Assembly (NCBI GenBank): GCA_030645355.1
Contig: JAUSNJ010000118.1
Span: forward strand, 1-64,000
Reading direction: 5' to 3'
DNA length: 64,000 bases
From: Rhodoferax sp.
GTDB taxonomy: Bacteria > Pseudomonadota > Gammaproteobacteria > Burkholderiales > Burkholderiaceae_C
Position numbers and translations under genes: made by a program. A model generated the notes under the pieces. That model did no database searches. It was not told where the DNA came from and worked only from the letters and a program-made list of their open reading frames with translations. Numbering within the stretch: the first letter of the stretch is position 1; every line of letters begins with the position of its first letter. Below are positions 16,114 to 25,368 of this stretch, piece by piece.

Positions 16114-16971
16114 ATGACGCAACTCGCACCACCGGCGGACCCTGCCGATCCGGCGTTGGCCATTCTGCCCGCCATGCCCCAAGTGGTGGATCAGGTCGCA
16201 CTGGCGCGGCTCTATGGCGAGCCGCTATTTGCGATGCCACAGGATTTGTACATCCCGCCGGACGCGCTGGAGGTCTTTCTGGAGGCCTTCGAAGGCCCGC
16301 TGGACTTGCTGCTGTACCTGATCCGCAAACAGAATTTCAATATTCTGGACATCCCCATGCTCAGCGTGACCAAGCAGTACCTGGTCTATGTGGACCAGAT
16401 CCGCAAGCGCAACCTGGAGCTGGCGGCCGAATACCTGCTGATGGCGGCCATGCTGATCGAGATCAAGTCGCGCATGCTGTTGCCGCCCAAAAAGGTGGCC
16501 GAGGGACTGGAGGCCGAAGACCCGCGTGCCGAGCTGGTACGCCGCCTGATCGAGTACGAGCAGATGAAGCTGGCCGCCGCCCGCCTCAACGCCATCCCCC
16601 AGTTTGGTCGCGATTTCCTGAAGGCCGAAATCACTATCGAACAGTCCCTGGTGCCCCGCTTCCCCGATGTGCACCTGGTCGATCTGCAGGAGGCCTGGCG
16701 CGACATCCTGAAGCGTGCCAAGCTGGTCCAGCACCACAAGATCACCCGCGAAGAACTGTCGGTGCGCGAGCACATGGGCATGGTGCTCAAGCGGTTGCAG
16801 GGCCGTCGCTTTGTCGGTTTTGAGGACCTGTTTGACCCCGAGAGTGGTGCGCCCGTGCTCGTGGTCACCTTCATCGCGTTGCTGGAATTGGCAAAGGAAA
16901 CCCTGATCGAAATCACCCAGGCCGAGGCCTTTGCGCCTATCTACGTGCGGCTGGCGTACTCTCCCACGTAA
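16114..16971 (+). CDS. scpA: Segregation and condensation protein A (kleisin subunit ScpA)
   Basis: This is the kleisin of the bacterial SMC condensin, which bridges the SMC heads and works with ScpB in chromosome compaction and segregation. The family core FEGPLDLLLYLIRKQNFNILDIPM is clear, followed by AAEYLLMAAMLIEIKSRMLLP and a C-terminal winged-helix region (VVTFIALLELAKE). I start at the ATG at 16114 (MTQLAPPADP, 285 residues); the track adds a TTG immediately before it. The N-terminus is about 50 residues longer than the minimal family. No scpB is adjacent; panB follows. Confidence 0.93.
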   Translation: MTQLAPPADPADPALAILPAMPQVVDQVALARLYGEPLFAMPQDLYIPPDALEVFLEAFEGPLDLLLYLIRKQNFNILDIPMLSVTKQYLVYVDQIRKRNLELAAEYLLMAAMLIEIKSRMLLPPKKVAEGLEAEDPRAELVRRLIEYEQMKLAAARLNAIPQFGRDFLKAEITIEQSLVPRFPDVHLVDLQEAWRDILKRAKLVQHHKITREELSVREHMGMVLKRLQGRRFVGFEDLFDPESGAPVLVVTFIALLELAKETLIEITQAEAFAPIYVRLAYSPT

Positions 16972-17049
16972 ACAGCAGCACGTTGATCGCGATACGGTTA
17001 GTATTCGCCCGATCACGTCCCCAAACCGTCACCGGAACCCTCCTCCCCC

Positions 17050-17949
17050 ATGACACAACAACCTACCGACAGCAACGCAGCCGCGCTGCACGCCACGCCC
17101 TACGGCACCCTGCCCCCCGCATCCCCCATGCCCAGCCGCAAACCCATCAGCCTGCCGCGTCTGGCCGAGATGCGCACACGGGGCGAAAAGATCACCATGA
17201 TCACCGCCTACGACGCCACCTTTGCGGCGGTGGCAGATGCAGCGGGTATCGATAGCATCCTGGTCGGCGACTCGCTGGGCATGGTCTGCCAGGGCCTGCA
17301 CACAACCGTCGGTGTGTCTCTGGAGCACATGCGGTACCACACCGAAATGGTGTCGCGTGGCCTGCGCCGCGCCCAGGCCACGGCCTGGCTCATTGGTGAC
17401 CTGCCGTTTGGCTCCTACCAGGAGTCCAGAGAGCAAGCCATTCGCAGCGCCGGGGTCATCATGCAGGCCGGTGCCCACATGGTCAAACTCGAAGGCGGCG
17501 GCTGGACGACGGAGACCGTGCGCTTTTTGGTCGAACGCGGCATCCCGGTCTGTGCCCACCTGGGGCTGACACCCCAGACCGTGCACTCTCTGGGCGGCTA
17601 CCGCGTACAGGGCAAGACCCAGGTCAGCGCAGATTTGCTCAAGCGCCAGGCCCACGAGCTGCAAGATGCTGGCGCCAGCATGCTGGTGCTGGAGATGGTG
17701 CCGGCACCGCTGTCCAAGGAGCTCACCGACGAACTGGTGCACTGCGCCACCATCGGCATCGGCGCAGGCAAGGGAACCGCCGGCCAGGTGCTGGTGATGC
17801 ATGACATGCTGGGGCTCAACTTGGGCAAGAACCCGAAGTTTGTCCACAACTTCATGGAGGACGCCACCAGCATCCGCGGCGCCTTTGAAGCCTACGTGGC
17901 CGCAGTCAAAGGCGGCACCTTCCCCGACGACGCCCTGCACGCCTGGTGA
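17050..17949 (+). CDS. panB: 3-methyl-2-oxobutanoate hydroxymethyltransferase
   Basis: This enzyme transfers a hydroxymethyl group from methylenetetrahydrofolate to 2-oxoisovalerate, giving ketopantoate for pantothenate and CoA synthesis. The TIM-barrel motifs [30 protein letters not shown] and VKLEGGG are present, with the metal-binding aspartates in VGDS and the catalytic Glu in [11 protein letters not shown]. Its 299 residues include an N-terminal extension of about 35 residues rich in Pro and Ala before the catalytic core. panC starts seven bases downstream, so the two are co-transcribed. Confidence 0.96.
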   Translation: MTQQPTDSNAAALHATPYGTLPPASPMPSRKPISLPRLAEMRTRGEKITMITAYDATFAAVADAAGIDSILVGDSLGMVCQGLHTTVGVSLEHMRYHTEMVSRGLRRAQATAWLIGDLPFGSYQESREQAIRSAGVIMQAGAHMVKLEGGGWTTETVRFLVERGIPVCAHLGLTPQTVHSLGGYRVQGKTQVSADLLKRQAHELQDAGASMLVLEMVPAPLSKELTDELVHCATIGIGAGKGTAGQVLVMHDMLGLNLGKNPKFVHNFMEDATSIRGAFEAYVAAVKGGTFPDDALHAW

Positions 17950-17956
17950 CTTGCCT

Positions 17957-18793
17957 ATGAAACTCGTTCACACCCTCTCCGACCTGCGCGACCACCTCAG
18001 CGCTTTTCGCCACCCCGCCGTGGTGCCCACCATGGGCAATCTGCACGCTGGCCACCTGGCGCTGGTGCGCCAGGCCAAGCCGCTGGGCGACATCACGGTG
18101 TCCACCATCTTTGTGAACCGGCTGCAGTTTGCGCCGCACGAAGACTTCGACACCTACCCGCGCACGCTGGACGCCGATTGCCAGCAGCTGGAGGCCGCCG
18201 GTTGCGACCTGGTATTTGCGCCGCTGGAAGCCGAGATGTACCCGCAGCCGCAGACCTTCAAGGTGCACCCGCCGGGCGAGCTGGCCGACATTCTGGAAGG
18301 CCACTTCCGCCCCGGCTTTTTCATCGGTGTCTGTACCGTGGTGTTGAAGCTGCTGTCCTGCACGCAGGCCCGCACGGCGCTGTTTGGCAAGAAGGACTAC
18401 CAGCAACTCATGGTGATCCGCAACATGGTCAAGCAATTTGCCATGCCGGTGAACATCGTGGGCGGTGAAACCCAGCGCAGTGACGATGGCTTGGCCTTGT
18501 CTTCGCGCAACGGCTACCTCAGCCCCGCTGAACGGCAACAGGCCGTGCAGCTGTCGGCAACCCTGAAGACCGTGGCCCAGGCGCTGCGAGCCAACCCCGC
18601 ACTGGACGCCGCGGGCATCAGCCGCCTGGAATCCCAGGCCATGCAAACCCTGAGCAACTTCGGCTGGCGGCCCGACTACGTGGCGGTGCGGCGCCAGGCG
18701 GATCTGCAGGCCGCCCACGCGGGTGACGCCATGGTGGTGCTGGCCGCAGCGCGGTTGGGCGCAACCCGGCTGATTGACAACCTGGAAGTTTGA
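17957..18793 (+). CDS. panC: Pantoate--beta-alanine ligase
   Basis: This enzyme condenses pantoate with beta-alanine using ATP to form pantothenate. It has the HIGH-like [14 protein letters not shown], the substrate loop [17 protein letters not shown], the GKKDYQQL segment and the KMSKS-like LSSRNGYL. In most family members the second motif reads FVNPxQF; Pro to Arg (VNRLQF) is a small deviation. The track ORF begins inside panB. I use the ATG at 17957 ([14 protein letters not shown], 278 residues). Confidence 0.95.
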   Translation: MKLVHTLSDLRDHLSAFRHPAVVPTMGNLHAGHLALVRQAKPLGDITVSTIFVNRLQFAPHEDFDTYPRTLDADCQQLEAAGCDLVFAPLEAEMYPQPQTFKVHPPGELADILEGHFRPGFFIGVCTVVLKLLSCTQARTALFGKKDYQQLMVIRNMVKQFAMPVNIVGGETQRSDDGLALSSRNGYLSPAERQQAVQLSATLKTVAQALRANPALDAAGISRLESQAMQTLSNFGWRPDYVAVRRQADLQAAHAGDAMVVLAAARLGATRLIDNLEV

Positions 18794-18796
18794 ATT

Positions 18797-18838
18797 GCTA
18801 TTGTTTGTATAGCCATAGATGCTTATTTCACGAGGGCT
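18797..18838 (-). repeat. 42-bp dispersed element, copy D (after panC)
   Basis: The reverse complement fits AGCCCTCG-N17-GCTA-N9-TAGC exactly. It begins three bases after the panC stop and fills most of the convergent gap between panC and the antiporter gene. It could act as a terminator-like hairpin, but it has no T-tract. Confidence 0.85.
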
Positions 18839-18861
18839 AGAGGCCTATTTTGACCCTCGCA

Positions 18862-20121
18862 CTATCGGAACACCCAAAAGGCCACAGCAGCCACCACCGT
18901 GGGTGGCAAGGCCGCCACCAGTAGGCCAAGGGGGTGGACGACACCCTCATCAAAATGCTGGCGCAGGATGGCGATGCCGGCCGGATTCGGCGCATTGGCA
19001 ATGATGGTCAGCCCGCCACCGGTCACTGCGCCGGCCACCAGCGCGTATTTGAAACTGTCACTCAGACCCTCCACCAGCGAGCCCAGGTAGGTCAGGGCCG
19101 CGTTGTCGGTGAACGCGGTCAGTGCAATGGCGCCACCAAACACTACATCGCTGCTCATGCGCATCAACAGCGGCTGCAGCCACCACTGCTGTTGGCCACC
19201 CAGCACCACCAGGCCCGCCAGAAAAAACGCCACCAGCAAGCCCTCTTTCAGAATCAGCCGGTCTTGGTGGTGTTCATAGGCATGGGCAATGCCCAGGAAG
19301 AACAAAAACAGGCCCATGAAGATGGCCGGGTGGTGCGCAAACACCACCACGCCCGCCAGAAACGCCAGATGCACCGCCACCAACAACCGGGGCACGGCCG
19401 GGGCAGCGTCTTTGGCTGCAGCTTGCAGGGGCAATGCAGCCAGTTCCTTTCGAAACCACACGGACACCCCCACGGTATTGACCACTACGGCGATGGCGGC
19501 TTTCCAGCCAAAGGTGCTCGCCATGAAAGAGGTGTCCCAGCCCCATTGGGCCGCCACCATCAATACCGGTGGTGCAGCAAACGATGTCAGCGTGCCGCCC
19601 ACCGAAATATTGACAAAGAGCACGCCCAAGGTGGCGTATTTGAGGCGGGTGCTCAGGTTACGGGCAAAGAAGCGGTTGCCCAAAATCAGCGCCGCCAGCG
19701 TCATGGCCGCAGGCTCGGTGATGAATGAGCCCATCAGGGGAACCATAACCATGACCACCAGGTAGTAGCCCAGACTGCCGGCCAGCGGCACAGCGCCTGC
19801 CAGCCACTGCAGCAGCGCCGTCGCCGCCTGCAATATCGGCCGCGTGGCCGCAATCACCATGACCGCGAAAACGAACATGGGCTCGGTGTAGTTGCGGGTG
19901 TCGATGTATTCAACGGCAGCGGCCGAACCCAGCATCAAGAACATGGTGACAGCCAGCACCAGCGCCCAGAAACCGAACACCACTTCCACCTCGCCCAGCC
20001 AGTGCCATAGCCCCGCGTGGTGGGGCTGCAGGTGCGCCAGATGCTCGAAGTATTTGGTCGAGAACGTGTGAACGATGGCCAACGCAAACAGCAGGCCACA
20101 CACCAGTTCAAAAGGGCTCAT
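18862..20121 (-). CDS. Putative Na+/H+ antiporter (Na_H_antiport_3-like)
   Basis: This polytopic inner-membrane protein of about 419 residues has roughly a dozen hydrophobic segments. It resembles the putative Na+/H+ antiporter family defined by Pfam Na_H_antiport_3. Notable segments are FITEPAAMTLAALILGNRFF and TAFTDNAALTYLGSLVEGL, whose charged and polar residues within helices suit an ion path, and the cytoplasmic-looking HAYEHHQDRLILKEGLLVAF. I start at the ATG at 20121 (MSPFELVCGLLFALA). The transported ion is inferred from family naming only. It is divergent from the type Vd patatin gene. Confidence 0.75.
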   Translation of the reverse strand: MSPFELVCGLLFALAIVHTFSTKYFEHLAHLQPHHAGLWHWLGEVEVVFGFWALVLAVTMFLMLGSAAAVEYIDTRNYTEPMFVFAVMVIAATRPILQAATALLQWLAGAVPLAGSLGYYLVVMVMVPLMGSFITEPAAMTLAALILGNRFFARNLSTRLKYATLGVLFVNISVGGTLTSFAAPPVLMVAAQWGWDTSFMASTFGWKAAIAVVVNTVGVSVWFRKELAALPLQAAAKDAAPAVPRLLVAVHLAFLAGVVVFAHHPAIFMGLFLFFLGIAHAYEHHQDRLILKEGLLVAFFLAGLVVLGGQQQWWLQPLLMRMSSDVVFGGAIALTAFTDNAALTYLGSLVEGLSDSFKYALVAGAVTGGGLTIIANAPNPAGIAILRQHFDEGVVHPLGLLVAALPPTVVAAVAFWVFR

Positions 20122-20258
20122 GGACAACGCTAACTCCAAGTAGTGTGATGGCAGCTGGCGGCACATCTGCAGGCATTGTCACCCATGCTCGCAGAGTGGT
20201 GCTATGCGTGGGACAAGCTGCTATAAACAGCTGCCTGCCAACCGCCCCCGGTCACCCG

Positions 20259-22442
20259 ATGCCTATCTTCAAGAACCACCCGTCCTGTCTGCTGCCCTTG
20301 CTGTTGTGCTGTTTGGCGGTCGGCGCGCAGGCGGCCGACCGGCCCAAGGTGGGCCTGGTGCTGGGTGGCGGGGGCGCCCGGGGTGCGGCCCATATCGGCG
20401 TGCTGGAAGAACTGGAGCGCTTGCGAATCCCCGTGGACTGTGTCGCAGGAACCAGCATGGGCGCTTTGGTGGCCGGCGCATGGGCCGCCGGGCTGGACGC
20501 CGCCACGCTGCGCACCGAGATGGCCAGGGCAGACTGGAATGATCTGTTCCAGGACAACCCGGGCTACAACGATATCAACTACCGCAGCAAGCGGCTGTCC
20601 AAGCGTTTTCTCCCGGGTAGCGAAGCAGGCATCACGGCCGCAGGCGTGGTGACGCCACCGGGCGTGGTGTCAGGCCAAAAGATCAAGCTGTTTTTCAACC
20701 AGCTGGTGCGTGCCGATGCGGGAGACCGTCGCATCGAACTGCTGGCATTGCCGATCTCCATCATCGCCACCGATATAGCAACCGGCGAACGCGTGGTGTT
20801 TCGCGACGGCAGCCTGACGCTGGCCATGCGCGCCAGCATGTCCGTACCGGGCCTGATGGCGCCGCTGGAGTACGGCGGCAGAAAGCTGGTCGACGGTGGG
20901 CTGGTGGACAACCTGCCAATCCAGGAAGTGCACGACCTGTGCGGCGCCGACATCGTAATCGCCGTCAACGTGGGCTCGCCGCTGCTGAAGGCCAGCGAGA
21001 TCAGTGGTCTGCTGTCCGTCTCGACCCAGATGGTGTCCATCCTCACCGAGCAAAACGTCACGCAATCGCTAGCCAAACTGACGACCGGCGACATCTACAT
21101 CAAACCCGATTTGACCGGCCTGACAGCGGCGCAGTTTGAGCGCAGCGCCGAAGCAGCCGACCGGGGCCGCGCGGCGGCCCAAGCGGCCATCGCACTGCAA
21201 AGCCTCACGGTAGATCCTCAAACCTATGCCGCCTGGCGCCAGCGCCGGACGCCCGGGGATGTGCCGCAGCCCATGGTCGATGCCATCGAGATTGCAGGAC
21301 TCAAGGCGGTCAACCCCGCCGCCATCGCGCGTTACCTGGAGCAGAAAACGGGAGAGCGATTGGATGTCCCGCAGCTCAACCGCAACCTGCTGCGGACCTA
21401 CGGTGACGGCTACTACGAGCGGGTGGACTACACGCTGACCCGCGAAGACGGCAGGAATCTGCTGCGCATCAACCCCATTGAAAAGGCCTGGGGCCCGGAC
21501 TATGTGCGACTGGGCCTCAACCTGAACTCCACGCTGACGGGCCGCTCCACCTTCAGCCTGCGCACGGCCTACCAAAAGACGTGGCTCAATGCGCTGGGTG
21601 GTGAGCTGCTGGTGTCGGCGGAGCTGGGCTCCAACACCGGCTTTGGCACAGAGCTGTACCAGCCGCTGGACCCGGCGCAACGCTATTTTGTCGACGCCGC
21701 GGCCTCGGTGCGGCAGGAAAGCTTTTCGCTGTTTGTGGATGATCTGCGCATCTCGGACTACCGCAACAGCGTGGGTCGGCTGGACCTGACGGTGGGCATG
21801 AATCTGGGGATGACAGGCCAGGTACGGCTCGGTTTTCGCAATGAGCACCAGACCGTGTCCATTGAGACCGGCCTGCCCCTGCTGCCGTCTGACCCACTGC
21901 AGATTCACGGCTGGCTGGCCAGCTGGGAGACGGACCAAAAGAACCAGTTGCACATATCCACCACCGGCTGGTCCGGCAAGGGCAGCTGGTTTGAGTCGGC
22001 CGATGGCAACTACAACCGGCTGAACCTGAACCTGGATGGCTCGTACCAGCTCGACAACTGGGTGCTGGGCCTGCGTGGCAGCTACGCAGGCTCGACCTAT
22101 GGCGTGGTCCCACCGCAGGAGATGGGTCGATTGGGCGGCTTTCTCAACCTGTCCGGTTTCGCCAATGACCAGCTCATGGGAGACCGGGTCAGCTATGGCC
22201 ACATTCGGGCAGAACGCATCGTGGGCCGCATGCCGCTGGGCTTGAGCGGCGATCTGCGCCTGGGGTTGGCGCTGGAAGTCGGCCGGGTGGCAGACCCCGT
22301 GTCGGAACCGCGTCGCACCGGTCTGCTCAACTCGACGGTCATCTACGTGCGCGGCGAAACGCCGTTTGGCCCGGCGTACATCGGCCTGGGGCAGTCGAGC
22401 AGCGGACCAGTGAACGCCTACTTCTTCATCGGCACGCCGTAG
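20259..22442 (+). CDS. Patatin-like phospholipase with POTRA and outer-membrane barrel (type Vd, PlpD-like)
   Basis: This secreted protein has 727 residues. A signal peptide (LLPLLLCCLAVGAQA) precedes a patatin domain with LGGGGARGAAHIGVLEELE, the nucleophile motif GTSMG and the catalytic VDGGLVDNLP. A POTRA-like domain follows (EIAGLKAVNPAAIARYLEQ). The rest is beta-strand-rich and ends in GPVNAYFFIGTP, consistent with a Bam-inserted 16-strand barrel. Such proteins place or release the lipase at the cell surface. The track start at 20145 adds residues in front of the signal peptide; the ATG at 20259 makes better sense. Confidence 0.9.
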   Translation: MPIFKNHPSCLLPLLLCCLAVGAQAADRPKVGLVLGGGGARGAAHIGVLEELERLRIPVDCVAGTSMGALVAGAWAAGLDAATLRTEMARADWNDLFQDNPGYNDINYRSKRLSKRFLPGSEAGITAAGVVTPPGVVSGQKIKLFFNQLVRADAGDRRIELLALPISIIATDIATGERVVFRDGSLTLAMRASMSVPGLMAPLEYGGRKLVDGGLVDNLPIQEVHDLCGADIVIAVNVGSPLLKASEISGLLSVSTQMVSILTEQNVTQSLAKLTTGDIYIKPDLTGLTAAQFERSAEAADRGRAAAQAAIALQSLTVDPQTYAAWRQRRTPGDVPQPMVDAIEIAGLKAVNPAAIARYLEQKTGERLDVPQLNRNLLRTYGDGYYERVDYTLTREDGRNLLRINPIEKAWGPDYVRLGLNLNSTLTGRSTFSLRTAYQKTWLNALGGELLVSAELGSNTGFGTELYQPLDPAQRYFVDAAASVRQESFSLFVDDLRISDYRNSVGRLDLTVGMNLGMTGQVRLGFRNEHQTVSIETGLPLLPSDPLQIHGWLASWETDQKNQLHISTTGWSGKGSWFESADGNYNRLNLNLDGSYQLDNWVLGLRGSYAGSTYGVVPPQEMGRLGGFLNLSGFANDQLMGDRVSYGHIRAERIVGRMPLGLSGDLRLGLALEVGRVADPVSEPRRTGLLNSTVIYVRGETPFGPAYIGLGQSSSGPVNAYFFIGTP

Positions 22443-22466
22443 CCAGCCAAGAACGGCCCACTTCGC

Positions 22467-22958
22467 TTACAGGAACCGGTCCAAAATCTTCTTGCTTCTG
22501 GCGTCCAGCGCGTACTGGTCACGCACCAGGTACTGGATGCCGTGCGAATCAGAAATCAACAGGGTGCCCTCGGTGCCAATGCGACGGATGTCTTCGTCGC
22601 CTCGCAGCACAAACTGCGTAGGGCCACGGTCGGTCTCCACCGCCCAGGTGCAGGGCGTGGAAAAGCTGGTGACCGACAGGATAGCGCTGACCACCGGCAT
22701 GAACTCACGGGTCGCCAGCTCATGGCGAATAAGGCTTTGCGCGGGCTCGGCCACGTCAGCGAGTTGTTCAATCCAGGCCACTTCCTGGCCATCCGTATTC
22801 ACCAGCGAAATGCCAACATCGGGTGACTGGATGGGAAAGGCACGGATGGGCACCACGCCCAGGAACTGCTCGTCCAGGCCACGGGTCAAGACCAGCTTGC
22901 CAAACGCATCGCGCTGCAAAGTCCATGTGCTGCTGGGGATTAGGCTGGGTTCGTTCAT
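22467..22958 (-). CDS. Cyanophycin metabolism-associated DUF1854 protein
   Basis: This 163-residue soluble protein of unknown biochemical role matches the DUF1854 group that accompanies cyanophycin synthetase genes. Recognisable parts are DAFGKLVLTRGLDEQFLGVVPIRAFPI, TWAVETDRGPTQFVLRGDEDIRRI and the ending DGIQYLVRD-like SHGIQYLVRDQYALDARSKKILDRFL. Its ATG overlaps the stop of the ABC transporter gene by ATGA, so the two are translationally coupled and probably work together. Confidence 0.85.
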   Translation of the reverse strand: MNEPSLIPSSTWTLQRDAFGKLVLTRGLDEQFLGVVPIRAFPIQSPDVGISLVNTDGQEVAWIEQLADVAEPAQSLIRHELATREFMPVVSAILSVTSFSTPCTWAVETDRGPTQFVLRGDEDIRRIGTEGTLLISDSHGIQYLVRDQYALDARSKKILDRFL

Positions 22959-25219
22959 TCTGCTGCATCCATGTCAACGTCCATATTGCGGGCCTGCGCC
23001 TGGTGCAGGTTGAAGTAGGCACCCTGGGCGGCCATCAACACGTCGTGCGAGCCCTCTTCCACCACCCGGCCGCGGTCCAGCACGACCAGACGGTCGGCCC
23101 GGTGCAGCGTAGACAAGCGGTGCGCAATGGCGATGGTGGTACGGCCCTTCACCAGGTTCTCCAGCGCCTTCTGGATTTCCTTCTCGGTCTCGGAATCCAC
23201 CGACGAGGTGGCCTCATCCAGTATCAGGATGCGCGGGTCGATCAGCAAGGCGCGGGCAATGGAAATGCGCTGGCGCTCGCCACCCGACAGACCCTGTCCG
23301 CGTTCACCGACCATGGAGTCGTAACCCTGCGGCAGGCGCAGGATGAATTCGTGGGCGTGGGCCGCGCGGGCCGCGGCAATGATTTCGTTGCGTGTGGCGC
23401 CGGGTTTGCCGTAAGCAATGTTCTCGGCAATCGTGCCAAAGAACAAAAAGGGTTCCTGCAGCACCAGGCCGATGTTCTGCCGGTAGTCTGAGATGGCGTA
23501 GGAGCGGATGTCCACGCCATCGACCTTGATGGAGCCCTCGGAAACATCGTAAAAGCGGCAAATCAGGTTGACCAGGGTACTCTTGCCCGATCCGCTGTGG
23601 CCCACCAGACCAATCATCTCACCCGGTGCAATGGACAGGCTGATACCGCGGTTGACCTCGCGGTTGCCATAGCGAAAGCCCACATTGCTGACCTCAATAC
23701 GCCCCTGCACCTTGCCCATGGGCACCGGTTGCGCGGGCTCGGGCACGCTGGAGACGTGGTCCAGGATGTCAAAAATACGCTTGGCCGCCGAGGCGGTCTT
23801 CTGGGTGTCCGAGACGATTCGGCTCATGGCATCCAGCCGGCCGTAGAAGCGACCGATGTAGGCCACCGCCGCCAGCAGCATCCCCACCGTGATTTCACCC
23901 TTTGAGACCTGCCAGATGCCGAAGCCCCACACCACCAGCAGGCCAGTTTCCGTCAACAGCGAAACGCTGGGGGAAAACAGCGCCCAAATCTTGTTGATAC
24001 GGTCGTTGACCATCAGGTTGTGCCGGTTGGCCTCGCGAAAGCGCTTGGCCTCGCGTTGTTCCTGTGCAAACGCCTTGACGACCCGAATGCCGGGTATCGT
24101 GTCGGCCAGCACATTGGTCACCTCGCCCCAGACCCGGTCAATCTTCTCGAAACCGGTGCGCAGGCGATACCGCACAAAGTGGATCATCCACCCGATGAAG
24201 GGCAAGGGCACCAACGTAATCAGCGCCAGCCAGGGGTTCAGGGAAAACAGAATCACCGCCGTCATGACAATCATCACCATGTCACTGGCGAAGTCCGTCA
24301 GGTGCAGTGACAGGTAGACCGCGATGCGGTCGCTGCCGCTGCCCACGCGCGACAGCAGGTCGCCCGTGCGCTTGCCGCCAAAATACTCCAGCGACAGGCG
24401 CAGCAGGTGTTCGTAGGTCACCGTGCGCAAATCTGCCGCTATGCGCTCGGACACCAGAGCCAGCACATAAGTCTTGCCCCAGCTCAGGCCCCAGGCCAGC
24501 AGCGCCGAACCCAACAGGCCCGCCAGGTAGAACGCAACGGTGGAGAGCGGAATGCGCTGCCCATTCTGGAACGGAATGAGAACCTCATCGACCAGGGGAA
24601 TCGTGAGGTAGGGCGGGACCTGGCTGGCCGCCGTGCCCAGCAACATCAGTACAAACCCCAGAAACAACTGCCCCCGGTAGGGTCTGGCAAAGCGCCACAG
24701 GCGAAACAGGGTCCAGGTGGACGGTGGCGTGTGGATCACCTTGGTGCAGATCGGGCATTCGTCCTGGTCGGGTTCCAGCGGCGCCTTGCAGCTCGGGCAC
24801 ACGTTGACAAGGGCCTGTGCCAGGGGTTTGCCGCTCACGTGGCTCTGCAATTGGGACTGGAACTGGTCCACCAGCCGAATGGCATACAGGTTTTGCGCCA
24901 GCGTAAAGCGCCAGGTTGCCAGCAGTCCGTTGCGATCCACCAGGTTCAGATGCCCGACCCCCGCGTGATCATGGTGCCGCAGCTCCAGCCCGTCGCGGTA
25001 GAACCATTCCTGCCACTGGGTATCACCACTGCCGCGGCACAGCAGTCGTCGACTGGTCACCACCACCAGGCTGGCCACGAAATGCAGTCGCGCATCCAGG
25101 TCAACCTCCAGCGCCGCAAGAACGTTCTCTCCGGGGTGGAGTTGTGGTTGCAAGGCATCACGCCACGGAGCAGGCAGTTCGCCAGTCAGGGGACTTGCAG
25201 CGGGAACATCAAGGGTCAT
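22955..25219 (-). CDS. Cyanophycin-associated ABC transporter (fused permease and ATPase)
   Basis: This is an exporter-type half transporter of 754 residues. An N-terminal soluble region of about 170 residues includes a zinc ribbon (CPSCKAPLEPDQDECPIC), which is unusual for ABC exporters. Six transmembrane helices and an ATPase domain follow, with Walker A GHSGSGKSTL, signature LSGGERQR and Walker B ILILDEATSSVD. I start it at the ATG at 25219 (MTLDVPAASPLTG). It is divergent from two cyanophycin synthetase genes. The substrate is unknown; an amino acid, a dipeptide or a regulatory role in granule formation are all possible. Confidence 0.88.
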   Translation of the reverse strand: MTLDVPAASPLTGELPAPWRDALQPQLHPGENVLAALEVDLDARLHFVASLVVVTSRRLLCRGSGDTQWQEWFYRDGLELRHHDHAGVGHLNLVDRNGLLATWRFTLAQNLYAIRLVDQFQSQLQSHVSGKPLAQALVNVCPSCKAPLEPDQDECPICTKVIHTPPSTWTLFRLWRFARPYRGQLFLGFVLMLLGTAASQVPPYLTIPLVDEVLIPFQNGQRIPLSTVAFYLAGLLGSALLAWGLSWGKTYVLALVSERIAADLRTVTYEHLLRLSLEYFGGKRTGDLLSRVGSGSDRIAVYLSLHLTDFASDMVMIVMTAVILFSLNPWLALITLVPLPFIGWMIHFVRYRLRTGFEKIDRVWGEVTNVLADTIPGIRVVKAFAQEQREAKRFREANRHNLMVNDRINKIWALFSPSVSLLTETGLLVVWGFGIWQVSKGEITVGMLLAAVAYIGRFYGRLDAMSRIVSDTQKTASAAKRIFDILDHVSSVPEPAQPVPMGKVQGRIEVSNVGFRYGNREVNRGISLSIAPGEMIGLVGHSGSGKSTLVNLICRFYDVSEGSIKVDGVDIRSYAISDYRQNIGLVLQEPFLFFGTIAENIAYGKPGATRNEIIAAARAAHAHEFILRLPQGYDSMVGERGQGLSGGERQRISIARALLIDPRILILDEATSSVDSETEKEIQKALENLVKGRTTIAIAHRLSTLHRADRLVVLDRGRVVEEGSHDVLMAAQGAYFNLHQAQARNMDVDMDAAE

Positions 25220-25368
25220 GGGGTACAACAACTTTTCTTTTTAGCACGCTCCATACTTTACGATACTCGGTTCGGAGCACTTTTGCCCGGGCCTATGGGA
25301 TCCGGGTGAGCGAGAATACACAACGCGGTCAGCCCCACATCGGTGGACTGTCCAACCAAATAGCAGCC
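25220..25368. promoter_or_regulatory. Divergent intergenic region of the cyanophycin locus
   Basis: This 149-bp gap between divergent genes should contain promoters in both directions. A small inverted repeat CCCGG..CCGGG lies at about 25287-25308. The stretch TACTTTACGATACTC is AT-rich enough for a -10 element, but I cannot fix one with confidence. No clear Shine-Dalgarno site precedes the cphA-prime ATG. Confidence 0.4.
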
